A stretch of DNA of 29,328 nucleotides from HK-STAS-PATE-36 sp964610345 (GCA_964610345.1 CAZSVQ010000007.1:1-29328), one strand, 5' to 3'. Counted from the stretch's first letter, positions 14,884-22,444 are shown. Numbers and translations: made by a program. Notes: a model not told the origin generated them from the sequence alone.

Positions 14884-15386
14884 GTAGCGAAGAAATCATC
14901 CAGCTAGTAGACGAAAACGATAATATAATTAATAAAAAACCACGAAGCAAACTAGCTAATAATGATTGTTGGCGAATTATATCATTATGGATAACAAATG
15001 ATAAAGGAGAAGTGCTCCTACAGCAAAGATCATTTGATAAAAAAGTAGCGCCTGGCATTTGGACAGCTGCCGTTGAAGGTACAGTCGATTACGGTGATAG
15101 CTATATTATTACCGCCAAAAGAGAAGCCGAAGAAGAAGTTGGTCTTAACAATTTAATTATAGAAAAGTCAGGTAAATACTTTGGACCCTGGGGTGGCTTT
15201 GGCAAAAGACAATGCCAGGGCTTTACGGCAATTTATAACTGAGACCCAAATGATATTAAAATTCAAAAATCTGAAGTAAACGAAGTCCGCTGGATAACAG
15301 TTGACGAAATTAAAATGTTTTATCAAGAATCACCACATCTCTTCCCACTTTATGAAATATATAAAAAACTTGGGTTTATAAGTTAG
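14880..15386 (+). pseudogene. NUDIX hydrolase (isopentenyl-diphosphate isomerase-like), interrupted by in-frame TGA
   Basis: The frame encodes a NUDIX protein of about 168 residues. It opens with MSSEEIIQLVDENDNII, then the box GTVDYGDSYIITAKREAEEE, in which the seventh position is Asp rather than Glu. After 120 residues TGA occurs (15240-15242), but homology-like sequence continues in the same frame (SEVNEVRWITVDEI...) to TAG at 15384-15386. TGG to TGA or CGA to TGA would explain it by one substitution. The gene is either recently inactivated, makes a truncated product, or contains a sequencing error. The 22445 gene in this window is a related intact NUDIX protein. Its 3' end overlaps pyrH by 4 bases. 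Confidence 0.75.
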
Positions 15387-16096
15387 TTAATAGTAGTGCC
15401 GATTTTTTCGCCTTTGGCAGCTTTTAAGATTGAGCCAGGCTTTTCAGCGTTAAAAATTACTAATGGTACACTTTGTTCTAGAGCCATGCCAAGTGCTGAC
15501 TTATCCATGACTTTTATTGCACCATCTTCTACTGCCTGTTGGTATGTTAGTTCTTCGTATTTAACTGCATCATCAAATTTATTTGGGTCTTTGTCATAAA
15601 CACCGTCAACTTTAGTAGTTTTCAGTACTACATCACAGTTAAGTTCTAGTGCCAAAATTAATGCCGCTGTGTCCGTTGTTACATACGGCCGGCCGCTACC
15701 ACCACCGACAATTACAACCCGATTTTTACCCAAGTGCTTTTCTGCCAAGCGATGCACAAAAGGTTCTGCGACTTGATTTGCAAAAATTGTACTTAAACAA
15801 CGTGTCCTAATGTCTTGGGCTTCAAAAATATCTGTTAGAGCCAACGAGTTCATCATCGTACCAAGCATACCCATATGATCTGCTGTTACGCGTTTAATAC
15901 CATGCCCGGCTATTTGTGCACCCCGCAAAAAGTTGCCACCTCCAACCATTATTACCACCTGACAACCTTCATCAGCAACTTTTTTAACTTCTTGGGCTAA
16001 CCAAGTTACACGCTCTGGGTCAATACCAGATTCAAACTTGCCTGCTAATTGTTCACCCGATAGCTTGAGAAGTATACGCTGGTATTTCACATTCAT
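15383..16096 (-). CDS. pyrH: uridylate kinase (UMP kinase)
   Basis: A 237-residue amino-acid-kinase-fold enzyme, the normal PyrH length. It phosphorylates UMP to UDP with ATP in pyrimidine nucleotide synthesis and is usually hexameric. Visible motifs are ILLKLSGEQL at the N-terminus, VGGGNFLRG, TADHMGMLGTMMNSLAL, VGGGSGRPYVTTDTAALILA and KTTKVDGVYDKDP. It does not sit next to tsf or frr as in many bacteria. It is divergent from an exonuclease III remnant, with only 40 bp between. TGTTACAAT lies 10 bases before the ATG, giving a leader of at most a few bases. Confidence 0.96.
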   Translation of the reverse strand: MNVKYQRILLKLSGEQLAGKFESGIDPERVTWLAQEVKKVADEGCQVVIMVGGGNFLRGAQIAGHGIKRVTADHMGMLGTMMNSLALTDIFEAQDIRTRCLSTIFANQVAEPFVHRLAEKHLGKNRVVIVGGGSGRPYVTTDTAALILALELNCDVVLKTTKVDGVYDKDPNKFDDAVKYEELTYQQAVEDGAIKVMDKSALGMALEQSVPLVIFNAEKPGSILKAAKGEKIGTTIN

Positions 16097-16106
16097 CTAA
16101 AGAGTA

Positions 16107-16115
16107 ATTGTAACA
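16107..16115 (-). promoter_or_regulatory. extended -10 promoter of pyrH
   Basis: TGTTACAAT on the minus strand, 10 bases before the pyrH start. It faces away from the plus-strand box at 16121-16129. Confidence 0.5.
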
Positions 16116-16120
16116 GACAG

Positions 16121-16129
16121 TGCTATACT
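16121..16129 (+). promoter_or_regulatory. extended -10 promoter of the truncated exonuclease III copy
   Basis: TGCTATACT, 7 bases before the ATG at 16137. The promoter appears intact although the gene behind it is broken. Confidence 0.5.
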
Positions 16130-16136
16130 TTTAAAT

Positions 16137-16317
16137 ATGAAAATACTTAGCTGGAATGTTAATGGAATTAGGGCAATAATACGAAAAGGCGAATTTCAAA
16201 AATTCATAGAAAAATTCGACACAGATATTTTATGTCTACAAGAAACTAAATCCGAGCAAGAGACAGGCTAAGTATCGAAGCTTAAATTAAACTTTCCAGC
16301 TTATTTTTATGCCGATT
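16137..16317 (+). pseudogene. 5' remnant of an exonuclease III gene
   Basis: The first ~123 bases match the intact gene at 17857 with about 7 mismatches. The encoded segment starts MKILSWNVNGIRAIIRKGEF and reaches ILCLQETKSEQ, then TAG-like TAA follows (16269-16271). Past the stop the same frame gives VSKLKLNFPAYFYADY, which still resembles exonuclease III but differs from the intact copy, so this was probably a distinct allele rather than a fresh duplicate. Recognisable sequence ends near 16317. The next ~135 bases are AT-rich and contain only the GH5 promoter. Confidence 0.75.
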
Positions 16318-16437
16318 ATATTAAAAGAATATACTTTGTATTTTATGTATATATTTATCAAAACTACTCATATACACATACCTGAAGTATTCACAAGCTT
16401 AACATTAAATTGTATAGACTGAATAAATCTTAAAGCT

Positions 16438-16443
16438 TATACT
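16438..16443 (+). promoter_or_regulatory. -10 box of the GH5 gene
   Basis: TATACT, 9 bases before the ATG at 16453. No ribosome site is evident, and the rest of 16318-16437 shows no gene. Confidence 0.4.
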
Positions 16444-16452
16444 AAAAAATAA

Positions 16453-17847
16453 ATGAAAAAGAATTCTAATTTTTACGACAAAATTTTTACAAAACTTAAG
16501 TCTATAAATTTAAAAATTATTTTTATCTTAGTATTTTGCATTATTGGAGTATTGACATTGTTGATAACAAAAGCATCAACATTTAGCATAAACCTAGAAT
16601 CTGATCAGGGAAATGTTTCTGGTTTAGCTTCAGTAATAAATAACGACAACTCTGTAAGTAACGGTAGCTACGTTTTATTTGGAAATAAAACCTCAAGTTC
16701 TACCGAAGCTTATCATACTTGTTACCCATATTCATTTTGTAATTCGAATAATCAACCGGTTTTAATGAAAGGACTGAATATAAAAAATGTAGGAGAATCA
16801 CCTGCTTACACGACACTTTCGCAAATGACAAAAATTAAAGAAAAAGGCTTTAATATAATAAGACTAGAAGTTCATTGGGATGTCTTTCAGCCTAATCAGG
16901 GCGAAAATGGCTATGACGCAACGGCATTTAATAATTTACAAAATGCCGTTACAAATGCAAAACAAGTTGGACTTAACGTAATTGTTGACCCAATTCATGG
17001 CACAAATAAAGGTGATTGTAGTGGTACAAATGGGAGAATACCGTCTTGGGCACAAGTTGTAAAAAATGGTGTTTGCCAACAACGAATAGGTGCTATAAAT
17101 ACAAACTCTAAGCCATACATTCAAAAGATTGCAACTTTATATGCAAACGAGCCAACAGTAGTAGCGATAGATTTAGCTAATGAAATTCAGCCTTTAAACT
17201 ATACAGATGATTCAGAATTACTAAGAATGTACAACCAACTAATAGTAAATGTTAGGGAAATAGACAAAGATAAAATACTAATGATTGAGCCTCAGGGTGG
17301 CGACAAATTACAGAAAGCAAGTGCAATAATTTCTACAATAACTGATAAATCAAATATTGTATTTTCAAGTCATTTCTATTATGGTGGTGTACACGACAAA
17401 AGTGGCAACATAATTTCAGGCTGTACGGCGGCAGGCTATAGCTCGTCAGGGATAATTTGCGGTAACAAAACTTACGAAAGCCAGGCTGGATATGTTAATC
17501 CCATGCGAAATGATTTAGAAGCTCATATAAAAGCAAATTTAGATTTGCTTGCCGATTTAAATATAAGGATGCCATTATTAGTAGGAGAATACAATATTCC
17601 TTATGGGCAGCCTAATGCAAATCAATGGCTCCAAGACATGACATATTTACTAAACAAATATAACATAGACAGGACTCTATGGTCGTTTTACAACAAAGGA
17701 TATCCTGCTGGCAGACAATGTGCCAATGGATTTGTGACAACCACTGGTGGAGAATGTCCAGAAACAGAAATGTCTGCCACAGAATGGGGAGATTCTAGTG
17801 GTAGTAAGCCAGGTAATTGGAAGCCGTGGGTTGATTTATTGCTATAA
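16453..17847 (+). CDS. membrane-anchored glycoside hydrolase family 5-like enzyme
   Basis: A 464-residue surface protein. Residues 1-19 are basic and 20-39 form a single membrane anchor. A short beta segment (FSINLESDQGNVSG...GSYVLFG, 44-77) resembles the carbohydrate-binding-like motif found on other surface proteins of this type. The catalytic (beta/alpha)8 domain spans about 90-464: acid/base Glu244 in DLANEIQ and nucleophile Glu379 in LLVGEYN, typical of GH5 endoglucanase/mannanase enzymes. Four to six cysteines could form disulfides, in keeping with the VKOR gene. It is more AT-rich than its neighbours and sits between a broken and an intact exonuclease III copy, suggesting insertion. 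Glycan substrate unknown. Confidence 0.85.
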   Translation: MKKNSNFYDKIFTKLKSINLKIIFILVFCIIGVLTLLITKASTFSINLESDQGNVSGLASVINNDNSVSNGSYVLFGNKTSSSTEAYHTCYPYSFCNSNNQPVLMKGLNIKNVGESPAYTTLSQMTKIKEKGFNIIRLEVHWDVFQPNQGENGYDATAFNNLQNAVTNAKQVGLNVIVDPIHGTNKGDCSGTNGRIPSWAQVVKNGVCQQRIGAINTNSKPYIQKIATLYANEPTVVAIDLANEIQPLNYTDDSELLRMYNQLIVNVREIDKDKILMIEPQGGDKLQKASAIISTITDKSNIVFSSHFYYGGVHDKSGNIISGCTAAGYSSSGIICGNKTYESQAGYVNPMRNDLEAHIKANLDLLADLNIRMPLLVGEYNIPYGQPNANQWLQDMTYLLNKYNIDRTLWSFYNKGYPAGRQCANGFVTTTGGECPETEMSATEWGDSSGSKPGNWKPWVDLLL

Positions 17848-17848
17848 T
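17840..17848 (+). promoter_or_regulatory. extended -10 promoter of xth, embedded in the GH5 stop codon
   Basis: A perfect TGCTATAAT, 8 bases before the ATG at 17857. The GH5 stop codon TAA (17845-17847) is part of the box. Confidence 0.65.
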
Positions 17849-17856
17849 GAATACTA

Positions 17857-18654
17857 ATGAAAATATTTAGTTGGAATGTTAATGGAATTAGGGCAGTAAT
17901 ACGAAAAGGCGAATTCCAAAAATTCATTGAAAAATTCGACCCAGATATTTTATGTCTACAAGAAACTAAAGCCGAGCAAGGGCAAGCTCAGATTGATTTA
18001 CCTCAATATAAAGAGTTTTGGAACTCATCTAAAGCTAAAAAGGGTTATAGCGGTACAGCAATTTTTAGTAAAATTCAACCCATAAGCATTGTTAACGATA
18101 TTCCTGATAAATTTGTAAAAATTGGTGGATTAGAACTTGACGAATACGGCCACAGCAATGATGAGGGCAGGGTAATAGCAGCTGAGTTTAAAGACTTTTA
18201 TGTTGTAACAGCCTATACTCCGAATGCCAAAGATGATTTAACAAGAATTCCACTACGCCAGCAGTGGGACAAAGCAATCACAGCTTATTGCACAAACTTG
18301 CAAACTAAAAAACCAGTGGTTTACTGTGGTGATATGAATGTTGCTCATACAGAAGATGATCTTGCTAACCCAAAAACTAACATCGGTAAAAAAGGCTTTA
18401 CTGCAGAAGAACGAAATGGCTTTGATAATTGGCTTTTAGCTAATTTTGTAGACATTTTTCGTCGAGATCATTCAGGCAACGGATTCTATACCTGGTGGAG
18501 TTATTTTGCCAAGGCTCGAGAACGTAATGTGGGTTGGCGGATTGATTACTTTTTAGTATCAGAATCAATTAAAGATAAGATTAAAAAAGCTGATATTCAC
18601 CCTAACCAAATTGGCTCTGACCACTGCCCAGTAAGCGTTACGATTATTGACTAA
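17857..18654 (+). CDS. xth: exodeoxyribonuclease III / AP endonuclease
   Basis: A 265-residue enzyme of the exonuclease III (ExoA/Xth) family, full length. It nicks DNA 5' to abasic sites and removes 3' blocking groups in base excision repair. Visible motifs: FSWNVNGIRA, metal-binding Glu36 in LQETK, GYSGTAIFSK, VTAYTPNA with the catalytic Tyr, GDMNVAH, GWRIDYFLVS and the terminal GSDHCPV with the catalytic His. The N-terminal 40 residues are nearly repeated in the remnant at 16137. It is transcribed from a promoter within the end of the GH5 gene. Confidence 0.96.
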   Translation: MKIFSWNVNGIRAVIRKGEFQKFIEKFDPDILCLQETKAEQGQAQIDLPQYKEFWNSSKAKKGYSGTAIFSKIQPISIVNDIPDKFVKIGGLELDEYGHSNDEGRVIAAEFKDFYVVTAYTPNAKDDLTRIPLRQQWDKAITAYCTNLQTKKPVVYCGDMNVAHTEDDLANPKTNIGKKGFTAEERNGFDNWLLANFVDIFRRDHSGNGFYTWWSYFAKARERNVGWRIDYFLVSESIKDKIKKADIHPNQIGSDHCPVSVTIID

Positions 18655-18692
18655 TAAAACAACCTGACTTACTGTATTATCAAGGAGTTTAT

Positions 18693-19334
18693 ATGCCTAA
18701 AAAACCAAGGAATAAACAAAAATTTAAACTTAACAAAAGACAATTAATATTAGCGGTTTTAGCCTTACTGGCGCTTGCATTAATTACGGCTCAATTATGT
18801 TTTAATGTCTTTGTATGGTGGAGCCTCCAACAACAAACGGCATTTCAGATGCGGACACTAATTGTTGGCGCACTAGATGATCTAGATGCACAAAAAAAAT
18901 CTCTGACAGACAATCAAAAAATACCAGAAGCGCGCCTAATACTCCCCCAAGAAAACGATAAAATTTATAATATTCGTTACTTTTATAATGAGCCGAGTGA
19001 TGAAAGTCCAGTAATTTTATACGTGACCACACGAACCCTAGCACAAACAGCTAGCGCTTTATTGAATGGCAACAACGTAGGGCAACTAATGAAAGCAGTG
19101 CCTTTAGCTCAAGCCTGTGACAGAGGTTTCACAATTTATGTTGGCAAATCAAGCGAAAATAATATTGAGTCAGAACAATTTGTTGCCACCAAAAAACTTA
19201 ATGACGGCAGAGAAATAAACATAACTAAAGACAAAGGGTGTAGTAGTAATAATAGCGCAGGCATTGACGCTCAGCCAATATCTGAAATGATGAACGACTT
19301 AGAACAATACTTAATACAAATACAGAGCTACTAA
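18693..19334 (+). CDS. membrane-anchored hypothetical protein (213 aa)
   Basis: I do not recognise the family. A basic cytoplasmic start (MPKKPRNKQKFKLNKRQ) precedes one membrane helix (about 18-40, LILAVLALLALALITAQLC). A ~170-residue external domain follows, containing two cysteines (DRGF and KGCSSN regions) and no recognisable catalytic motif. The external domain seems mixed alpha/beta. AAGGAG lies 5 bases before the ATG, and the gene starts 38 bases after xth, so it may share that transcript; TATTAT at 18675-18680 could also start it. Compatible with a surface-exposed structural or binding role. Confidence 0.65.
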   Translation: MPKKPRNKQKFKLNKRQLILAVLALLALALITAQLCFNVFVWWSLQQQTAFQMRTLIVGALDDLDAQKKSLTDNQKIPEARLILPQENDKIYNIRYFYNEPSDESPVILYVTTRTLAQTASALLNGNNVGQLMKAVPLAQACDRGFTIYVGKSSENNIESEQFVATKKLNDGREINITKDKGCSSNNSAGIDAQPISEMMNDLEQYLIQIQSY

Positions 19335-19376
19335 GTAGTTTACAATACAATCGTTAATCAATAATTGTTTCTTGTG

Positions 19377-19838
19377 TTAATTTTTCAACTCAAATTCAAC
19401 TCTGTATTTACAGTTGGTTTGAAAATGCGAGTTCCTTAGCTTAGCTACACCGCCAGCATTTAAAAAAATCGGTAGACTCCTAGAGTTAACATAAGCATAC
19501 AATAACTCAAGATCAGGTAAGCTTTGCTGTTGTGATTCAAGCAAAAAACTAAGTAACGATGCCCCGACACCCAAACCTCTAAAAGTTGAATTGACGATAA
19601 AAGCACCAATTTGTCCATGATTTTTATTATATTCAATATCTTTTATAGCTATATATCCAGCGGTTTTCGGCAAACCTCCTTCAGTTAAAGCCAATACTCC
19701 AAATTCATGGTTACAAATATCATTAGACGTTATAGGAACCATTAAACCTACTTCTTTTTTTGACCACATAGCTATTTCACAAGATCTTGAAAGGTGAAAG
19801 TCATCCATTTCATCAAATATCTCAGTTTTAAAATTCAT
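19377..19838 (-). CDS. GNAT family N-acetyltransferase
   Basis: A 153-residue GNAT-fold acetyltransferase. Motif A GAFIVNSTFRGLGVGASLL contains the R/Q-x-x-G-x-G/A acetyl-CoA pyrophosphate loop; ELLYAYVNSRSLPIFLNAGG is motif B, where the amide-rich helix is typical. The substrate is unknown. I chose the ATG at 19838, because GGAG lies 7 bases before it and only one base before the ATG at 19844. The gene is preceded by an intrinsic terminator (19850-19882) that transcripts from 19989-19997 must read through, so expression should be attenuated. Confidence 0.82.
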   Translation of the reverse strand: MNFKTEIFDEMDDFHLSRSCEIAMWSKKEVGLMVPITSNDICNHEFGVLALTEGGLPKTAGYIAIKDIEYNKNHGQIGAFIVNSTFRGLGVGASLLSFLLESQQQSLPDLELLYAYVNSRSLPIFLNAGGVAKLRNSHFQTNCKYRVEFELKN

Positions 19839-19849
19839 TATCATTCTCC

Positions 19850-19882
19850 AAAAATTAAAAAGCTCCTATTTTCACGGGAGCT
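19850..19882 (-). terminator. intrinsic terminator in the leader of the GNAT gene (attenuator)
   Basis: In minus-strand RNA AGCUCC (19882-19877) pairs with GGAGCU (19866-19861) around a 10-nt loop, followed by UUUU, AA and UUUUU. It ends just before the GNAT ribosome site, so it can only act on the GNAT transcript. The plus strand has no T run. Confidence 0.75.
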
Positions 19883-19906
19883 ATGCACAGAGCCTAAATT
19901 TTAAAT

Positions 19907-19981
19907 TCAATATAAAGCATGCGTCCCGTAAATACGTGAAACGCGCCGCCAATTTTTGCAGTTAAATTTTGCCTTTATCAT
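19907..19981 (-). CDS. putative leader peptide (24 aa) of the GNAT attenuator
   Basis: The frame starts MIKAKFNCKNWRRVSRIYG and ends in LY followed by TGA. It has an extended -10 (TGTTAGTAT) 7 bases before its ATG, like the leaderless genes of this window. Trp11-Arg12-Arg13 are consecutive, with the Arg codons CGG and CGC, uncommon in this AT-rich genome. A ribosome pausing there would cover the first arm of the hairpin at 19921-19944. This matches a leader peptide in a transcription-attenuation device; its existence is inferred from sequence only. Confidence 0.5.
   Translation of the reverse strand: MIKAKFNCKNWRRVSRIYGTHALY
19921..19944 (-). promoter_or_regulatory. pause/anti-terminator hairpin inside the leader peptide frame
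   Basis: In minus-strand RNA GCGUUUC (19944-19938) pairs with GGGACGC (19927-19921), 7 bp with two G-U pairs and a 10-nt loop. ACGGGA (19929-19924) is also the perfect complement of UCCCGU (19879-19874), which includes half of the terminator's left arm, so the two folds compete. Confidence 0.5.
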
Positions 19982-19988
19982 ATTGCTA

Positions 19989-19997
19989 ATACTAACA
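19989..19997 (-). promoter_or_regulatory. extended -10 promoter of the GNAT leader
   Basis: TGTTAGTAT on the minus strand, 7 bases before the leader-peptide ATG at 19981. Confidence 0.5.
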
Positions 19998-20042
19998 CCT
20001 TCTAACGGTTGTATCAAATAAATGTTAGTCACCATTCATGTC

Positions 20043-20051
20043 TGTTAAACT
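20043..20051 (+). promoter_or_regulatory. extended -10 promoter of the HAD phosphatase gene
   Basis: TGTTAAACT, 6 bases before the ATG at 20058. No ribosome site is present. Confidence 0.6.
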
Positions 20052-20057
20052 AATGTT

Positions 20058-20771
20058 ATGAATAAGTTTGCTGTTTTTGATATTGATGGCACGCTAATAC
20101 GCTGGCAGCTTTATCATGCTGTTGTTAATAAGCTTGCCAAAGAAGGCGTCCTGGGTGAAGATGCGCACAAAACCTTAAAATCCGCCATGATGATATGGAA
20201 GCGCCGAGAACATGATGATTCTTACAAAGACTACGAATACAAACTAATTAAAGTATATGAAAACGCACTTCTAAATCTGAACACTAAAATTTTTGATAAA
20301 TTAGTACTGGAAGTTATAGATGAATATAAAGACCAAACTTATGTTTATTCACGAAACTTACTTAAACAACTTAAAAAACAGAGCTATAAATTGTTCATAA
20401 TTTCTGGGTCGCATACTGAGTTAATTAAACATATTGCTGAATATTATGGTTTTGATGACTTTATTGGCTCGATTTACGAAAGGGATGGGCAAAGCTTTAC
20501 CGGCAAAAATACCCATTTACCATCATTAAATAAAGCCGGATCGCTTGACTTGCTCATAAAAAGAAACAGTGTGACCACCGAAGGTAGCATAGGTATTGGT
20601 GACACGTATAGTGATGCTCCGATATTATCCAAAGTTGACAATCCAATAGCTTTTAATCCGGAGCGAAGGTTATATAAGCATGCCAAAAAACAAGGTTGGA
20701 AGATTGTTGTTGAGCGTAAAAATGTTGTATATGAACTTGTTAAATCTAATGAACAATACACTCTAACATAA
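20058..20771 (+). CDS. HAD-IB family phosphatase (SerB-like)
   Basis: A 237-residue HAD phosphatase of subfamily IB. Motif I FDIDGTL has Asp8 (nucleophile) and Asp10; the helical cap insertion (about 20-85) is typical of IB; motif II is IISGSH; motif III Lys lies in the following helical region; motif IV GIGDTYSDAPIL carries the metal-binding Asp pair. Relatives include phosphoserine phosphatase and 1-acylglycerol-phosphate or unassigned phosphatases. It converges on plsC, a lipid-phosphate gene, which makes a lipid-phosphate substrate possible but unproven. Leaderless start from TGTTAAACT. Confidence 0.83.
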   Translation: MNKFAVFDIDGTLIRWQLYHAVVNKLAKEGVLGEDAHKTLKSAMMIWKRREHDDSYKDYEYKLIKVYENALLNLNTKIFDKLVLEVIDEYKDQTYVYSRNLLKQLKKQSYKLFIISGSHTELIKHIAEYYGFDDFIGSIYERDGQSFTGKNTHLPSLNKAGSLDLLIKRNSVTTEGSIGIGDTYSDAPILSKVDNPIAFNPERRLYKHAKKQGWKIVVERKNVVYELVKSNEQYTLT

Positions 20772-20793
20772 CTCAGTATGATACGGTACCATT

Positions 20794-21564
20794 TTAAGCC
20801 GTTGAACGTTTTGATTGCTGTAATGCAGAATCTACTGCAAGTTGTAAACTATTGTGTAGCCAAGGCAATATATTATCTACCCCCAATTCACTGATCAGTA
20901 CCGGCTCTTCAACAAACATGTTAGGCCGACGTTTGTTGTTGTAGGTAAATCCAACCGGAATAACACAAACTTCATCAGTTAAAGCTACGTCACTAACTAC
21001 AGAAACAATTCCATGACGTAACGGCTGAACAACTTCCGGGTCAATATTATTGCGCGTGCCTTCTGGAAAAATCGCCATACTCTTACCAGAACGAAGTTTA
21101 TTCGCAGAAATTTCGATTAGTTTTGAAGTTGATAACCTTCGGAGCTCAGCCTTGCTTTCATCAACATCTTTCTTCCTAAAAGCTGGGATGGCGCCCATGA
21201 CGTCAACTCCGCGTCGTAATAATGGTCGGATTATCTTATTTGGATGATGAAATAACGGCTCTTTAGACTGTATAAAGGTATTGCCGATTAGAGGTTTAAA
21301 AACTGGTTCTCTGTGTGCCATGGCACTTACTACATATTGATCATTGTCAGACAAATGATTTGCAGCAACCACACAGTGTATTTGGGGGTCATTAATTAAA
21401 TCCTCAATAAATTCTAAAGCATTATCTGCATACTCTACTGACGGTTTAAATACGCTAGCCATAGCCATATGCCCAAGTTTTGCGCCAAACTTAGGTTGAT
21501 TATAATGTTCATAGTAATCGTAAACTTGCTCGTAATTTTCTAGTGTAACCTCTGGTTTCTTCAT
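20794..21564 (-). CDS. plsC: PlsC-family 1-acyl-glycerol-3-phosphate acyltransferase
   Basis: A 256-residue acyltransferase of the PlsC/LPLAT family. Motif I NHLSDND (HxxxxD catalytic pair), the middle segment around VMGAIPAFRK, and motif III FPEGTRN, which binds the glycerol phosphate, are all present. It would acylate lysophosphatidic acid or a related lipid at the inner membrane. The usual N-terminal membrane segment is weak. Together with the lipid kinase at 884-2231 it suggests some lipid remodelling or recycling rather than full fatty-acid synthesis, which is not visible here. TGTTATACT lies 7 bases before the ATG. Confidence 0.87.
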   Translation of the reverse strand: MKKPEVTLENYEQVYDYYEHYNQPKFGAKLGHMAMASVFKPSVEYADNALEFIEDLINDPQIHCVVAANHLSDNDQYVVSAMAHREPVFKPLIGNTFIQSKEPLFHHPNKIIRPLLRRGVDVMGAIPAFRKKDVDESKAELRRLSTSKLIEISANKLRSGKSMAIFPEGTRNNIDPEVVQPLRHGIVSVVSDVALTDEVCVIPVGFTYNNKRRPNMFVEEPVLISELGVDNILPWLHNSLQLAVDSALQQSKRSTA

Positions 21565-21571
21565 AATTGTT

Positions 21572-21580
21572 AGTATAACA
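21572..21580 (-). promoter_or_regulatory. extended -10 promoter of plsC
   Basis: TGTTATACT on the minus strand, 7 bases before the start at 21564. It faces away from the box at 21599-21607; the two genes share a 51-bp divergent region. Confidence 0.6.
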
Positions 21581-21598
21581 CCATAAGTTATAATTTTA

Positions 21599-21607
21599 TG
21601 CTACTCT
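21599..21607 (+). promoter_or_regulatory. extended -10 promoter of the carbohydrate-kinase-like gene
   Basis: TGCTACTCT, 8 bases before the ATG at 21616. The -10 hexamer is a weaker match than the others. Confidence 0.35.
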
Positions 21608-21615
21608 AATACATA

Positions 21616-22410
21616 ATGCATGTTGAATATTGGCACAAACAATCCGATAAACCACTTTATAAAGAGCTCCTCTGGGATAAACCAGAAAACAAACATCATG
21701 CCGGTAAATTGTTAATTATTGGCGGTAACTTACATAGTTTTGTGGCTCCAGCAACTGCATTCACGGCATCCGAACAAGCAGGTATTGGTACGGCAAAAGT
21801 ATTATTACCCCAAGCTTTGCAAAAAATAGTTGGTAATGTAATTGAAAATGGAGAATTTGCACCAAGCAATAACAGTGGTAGTTTTGCTAATAACGCACTA
21901 ACAGAATGGTTAAGCTATGCCGACTGGGCTGACGGTGTTCTTTTGGCAGGAGATTTTGGCCGTAATAGTGAAACAGCTGTAGTCTTAGAGCAGTTTTTGT
22001 CAAAATTTTCTGGTCAAGTTAGCATTACACAAGAAGGCTTAGATTACTTTATGATCAATCCAAAAAACTTACTGACTCGCTCCAACACAACAATTGTTAC
22101 AAGCTTTGCTCAGCTCCAAAAACTAGGTATGGTAGCTCATTTTAATAATGCGTTCACCTTTGACATGCCCGTTGCAAATATGGTTAATAATTTACATGAC
22201 TTGACCAATCTATATCCAATAAATATTGTTTTATTGCATGACGATATATTCTACACTGCCCGTGGTGGGGAAGTCTGCACAACAAAAACATCTAAGTCAA
22301 ACCAAATGTGGCGAGTTAAAACTGCAACCCATGTAAGTGTTTGGACACTGCAAAATCCAAGTAAAATATTTGAATCTCTGGCAACTGCTGTATATGAATT
22401 AATTAATTAG
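21616..22410 (+). CDS. carbohydrate-kinase-fold protein, NAD(P)H-hydrate dehydratase-like (divergent)
   Basis: A 264-residue protein whose first half resembles the C-terminal domain of NnrD/YjeF: GKLLIIGGNLHSFVAPATAF and AGIGTAKVLLP are the ribokinase-like nucleotide-binding start, and DGVLLAGDFGRNSET sits where the GPGLG loop is expected but is changed. The second half is not clearly conserved, and the dehydratase active-site Asp is not obvious. It may be a degenerate or repurposed NAD(P)HX-repair protein. It is followed after 34 bases by a NUDIX gene with its own ribosome site, a pair in keeping with nucleotide clean-up. Leaderless start. Confidence 0.6.
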   Translation: MHVEYWHKQSDKPLYKELLWDKPENKHHAGKLLIIGGNLHSFVAPATAFTASEQAGIGTAKVLLPQALQKIVGNVIENGEFAPSNNSGSFANNALTEWLSYADWADGVLLAGDFGRNSETAVVLEQFLSKFSGQVSITQEGLDYFMINPKNLLTRSNTTIVTSFAQLQKLGMVAHFNNAFTFDMPVANMVNNLHDLTNLYPINIVLLHDDIFYTARGGEVCTTKTSKSNQMWRVKTATHVSVWTLQNPSKIFESLATAVYELIN

Positions 22411-22444
22411 CGAGTGACATTAAAGAAATCATGAAAGGATGATT

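Noticed and set aside
14880..15386. UGA read as an amino acid (SR1/Gracilibacteria code)
   Set aside because: TGA ends the MBL and ABC ATPase genes in ATGA overlaps, and only one otherwise intact gene contains an internal TGA.
22439..22444. ATG at 22439 as NUDIX start
   Set aside because: It lies inside the ribosome site AAAGGA; the ATG at 22445 has proper spacing.
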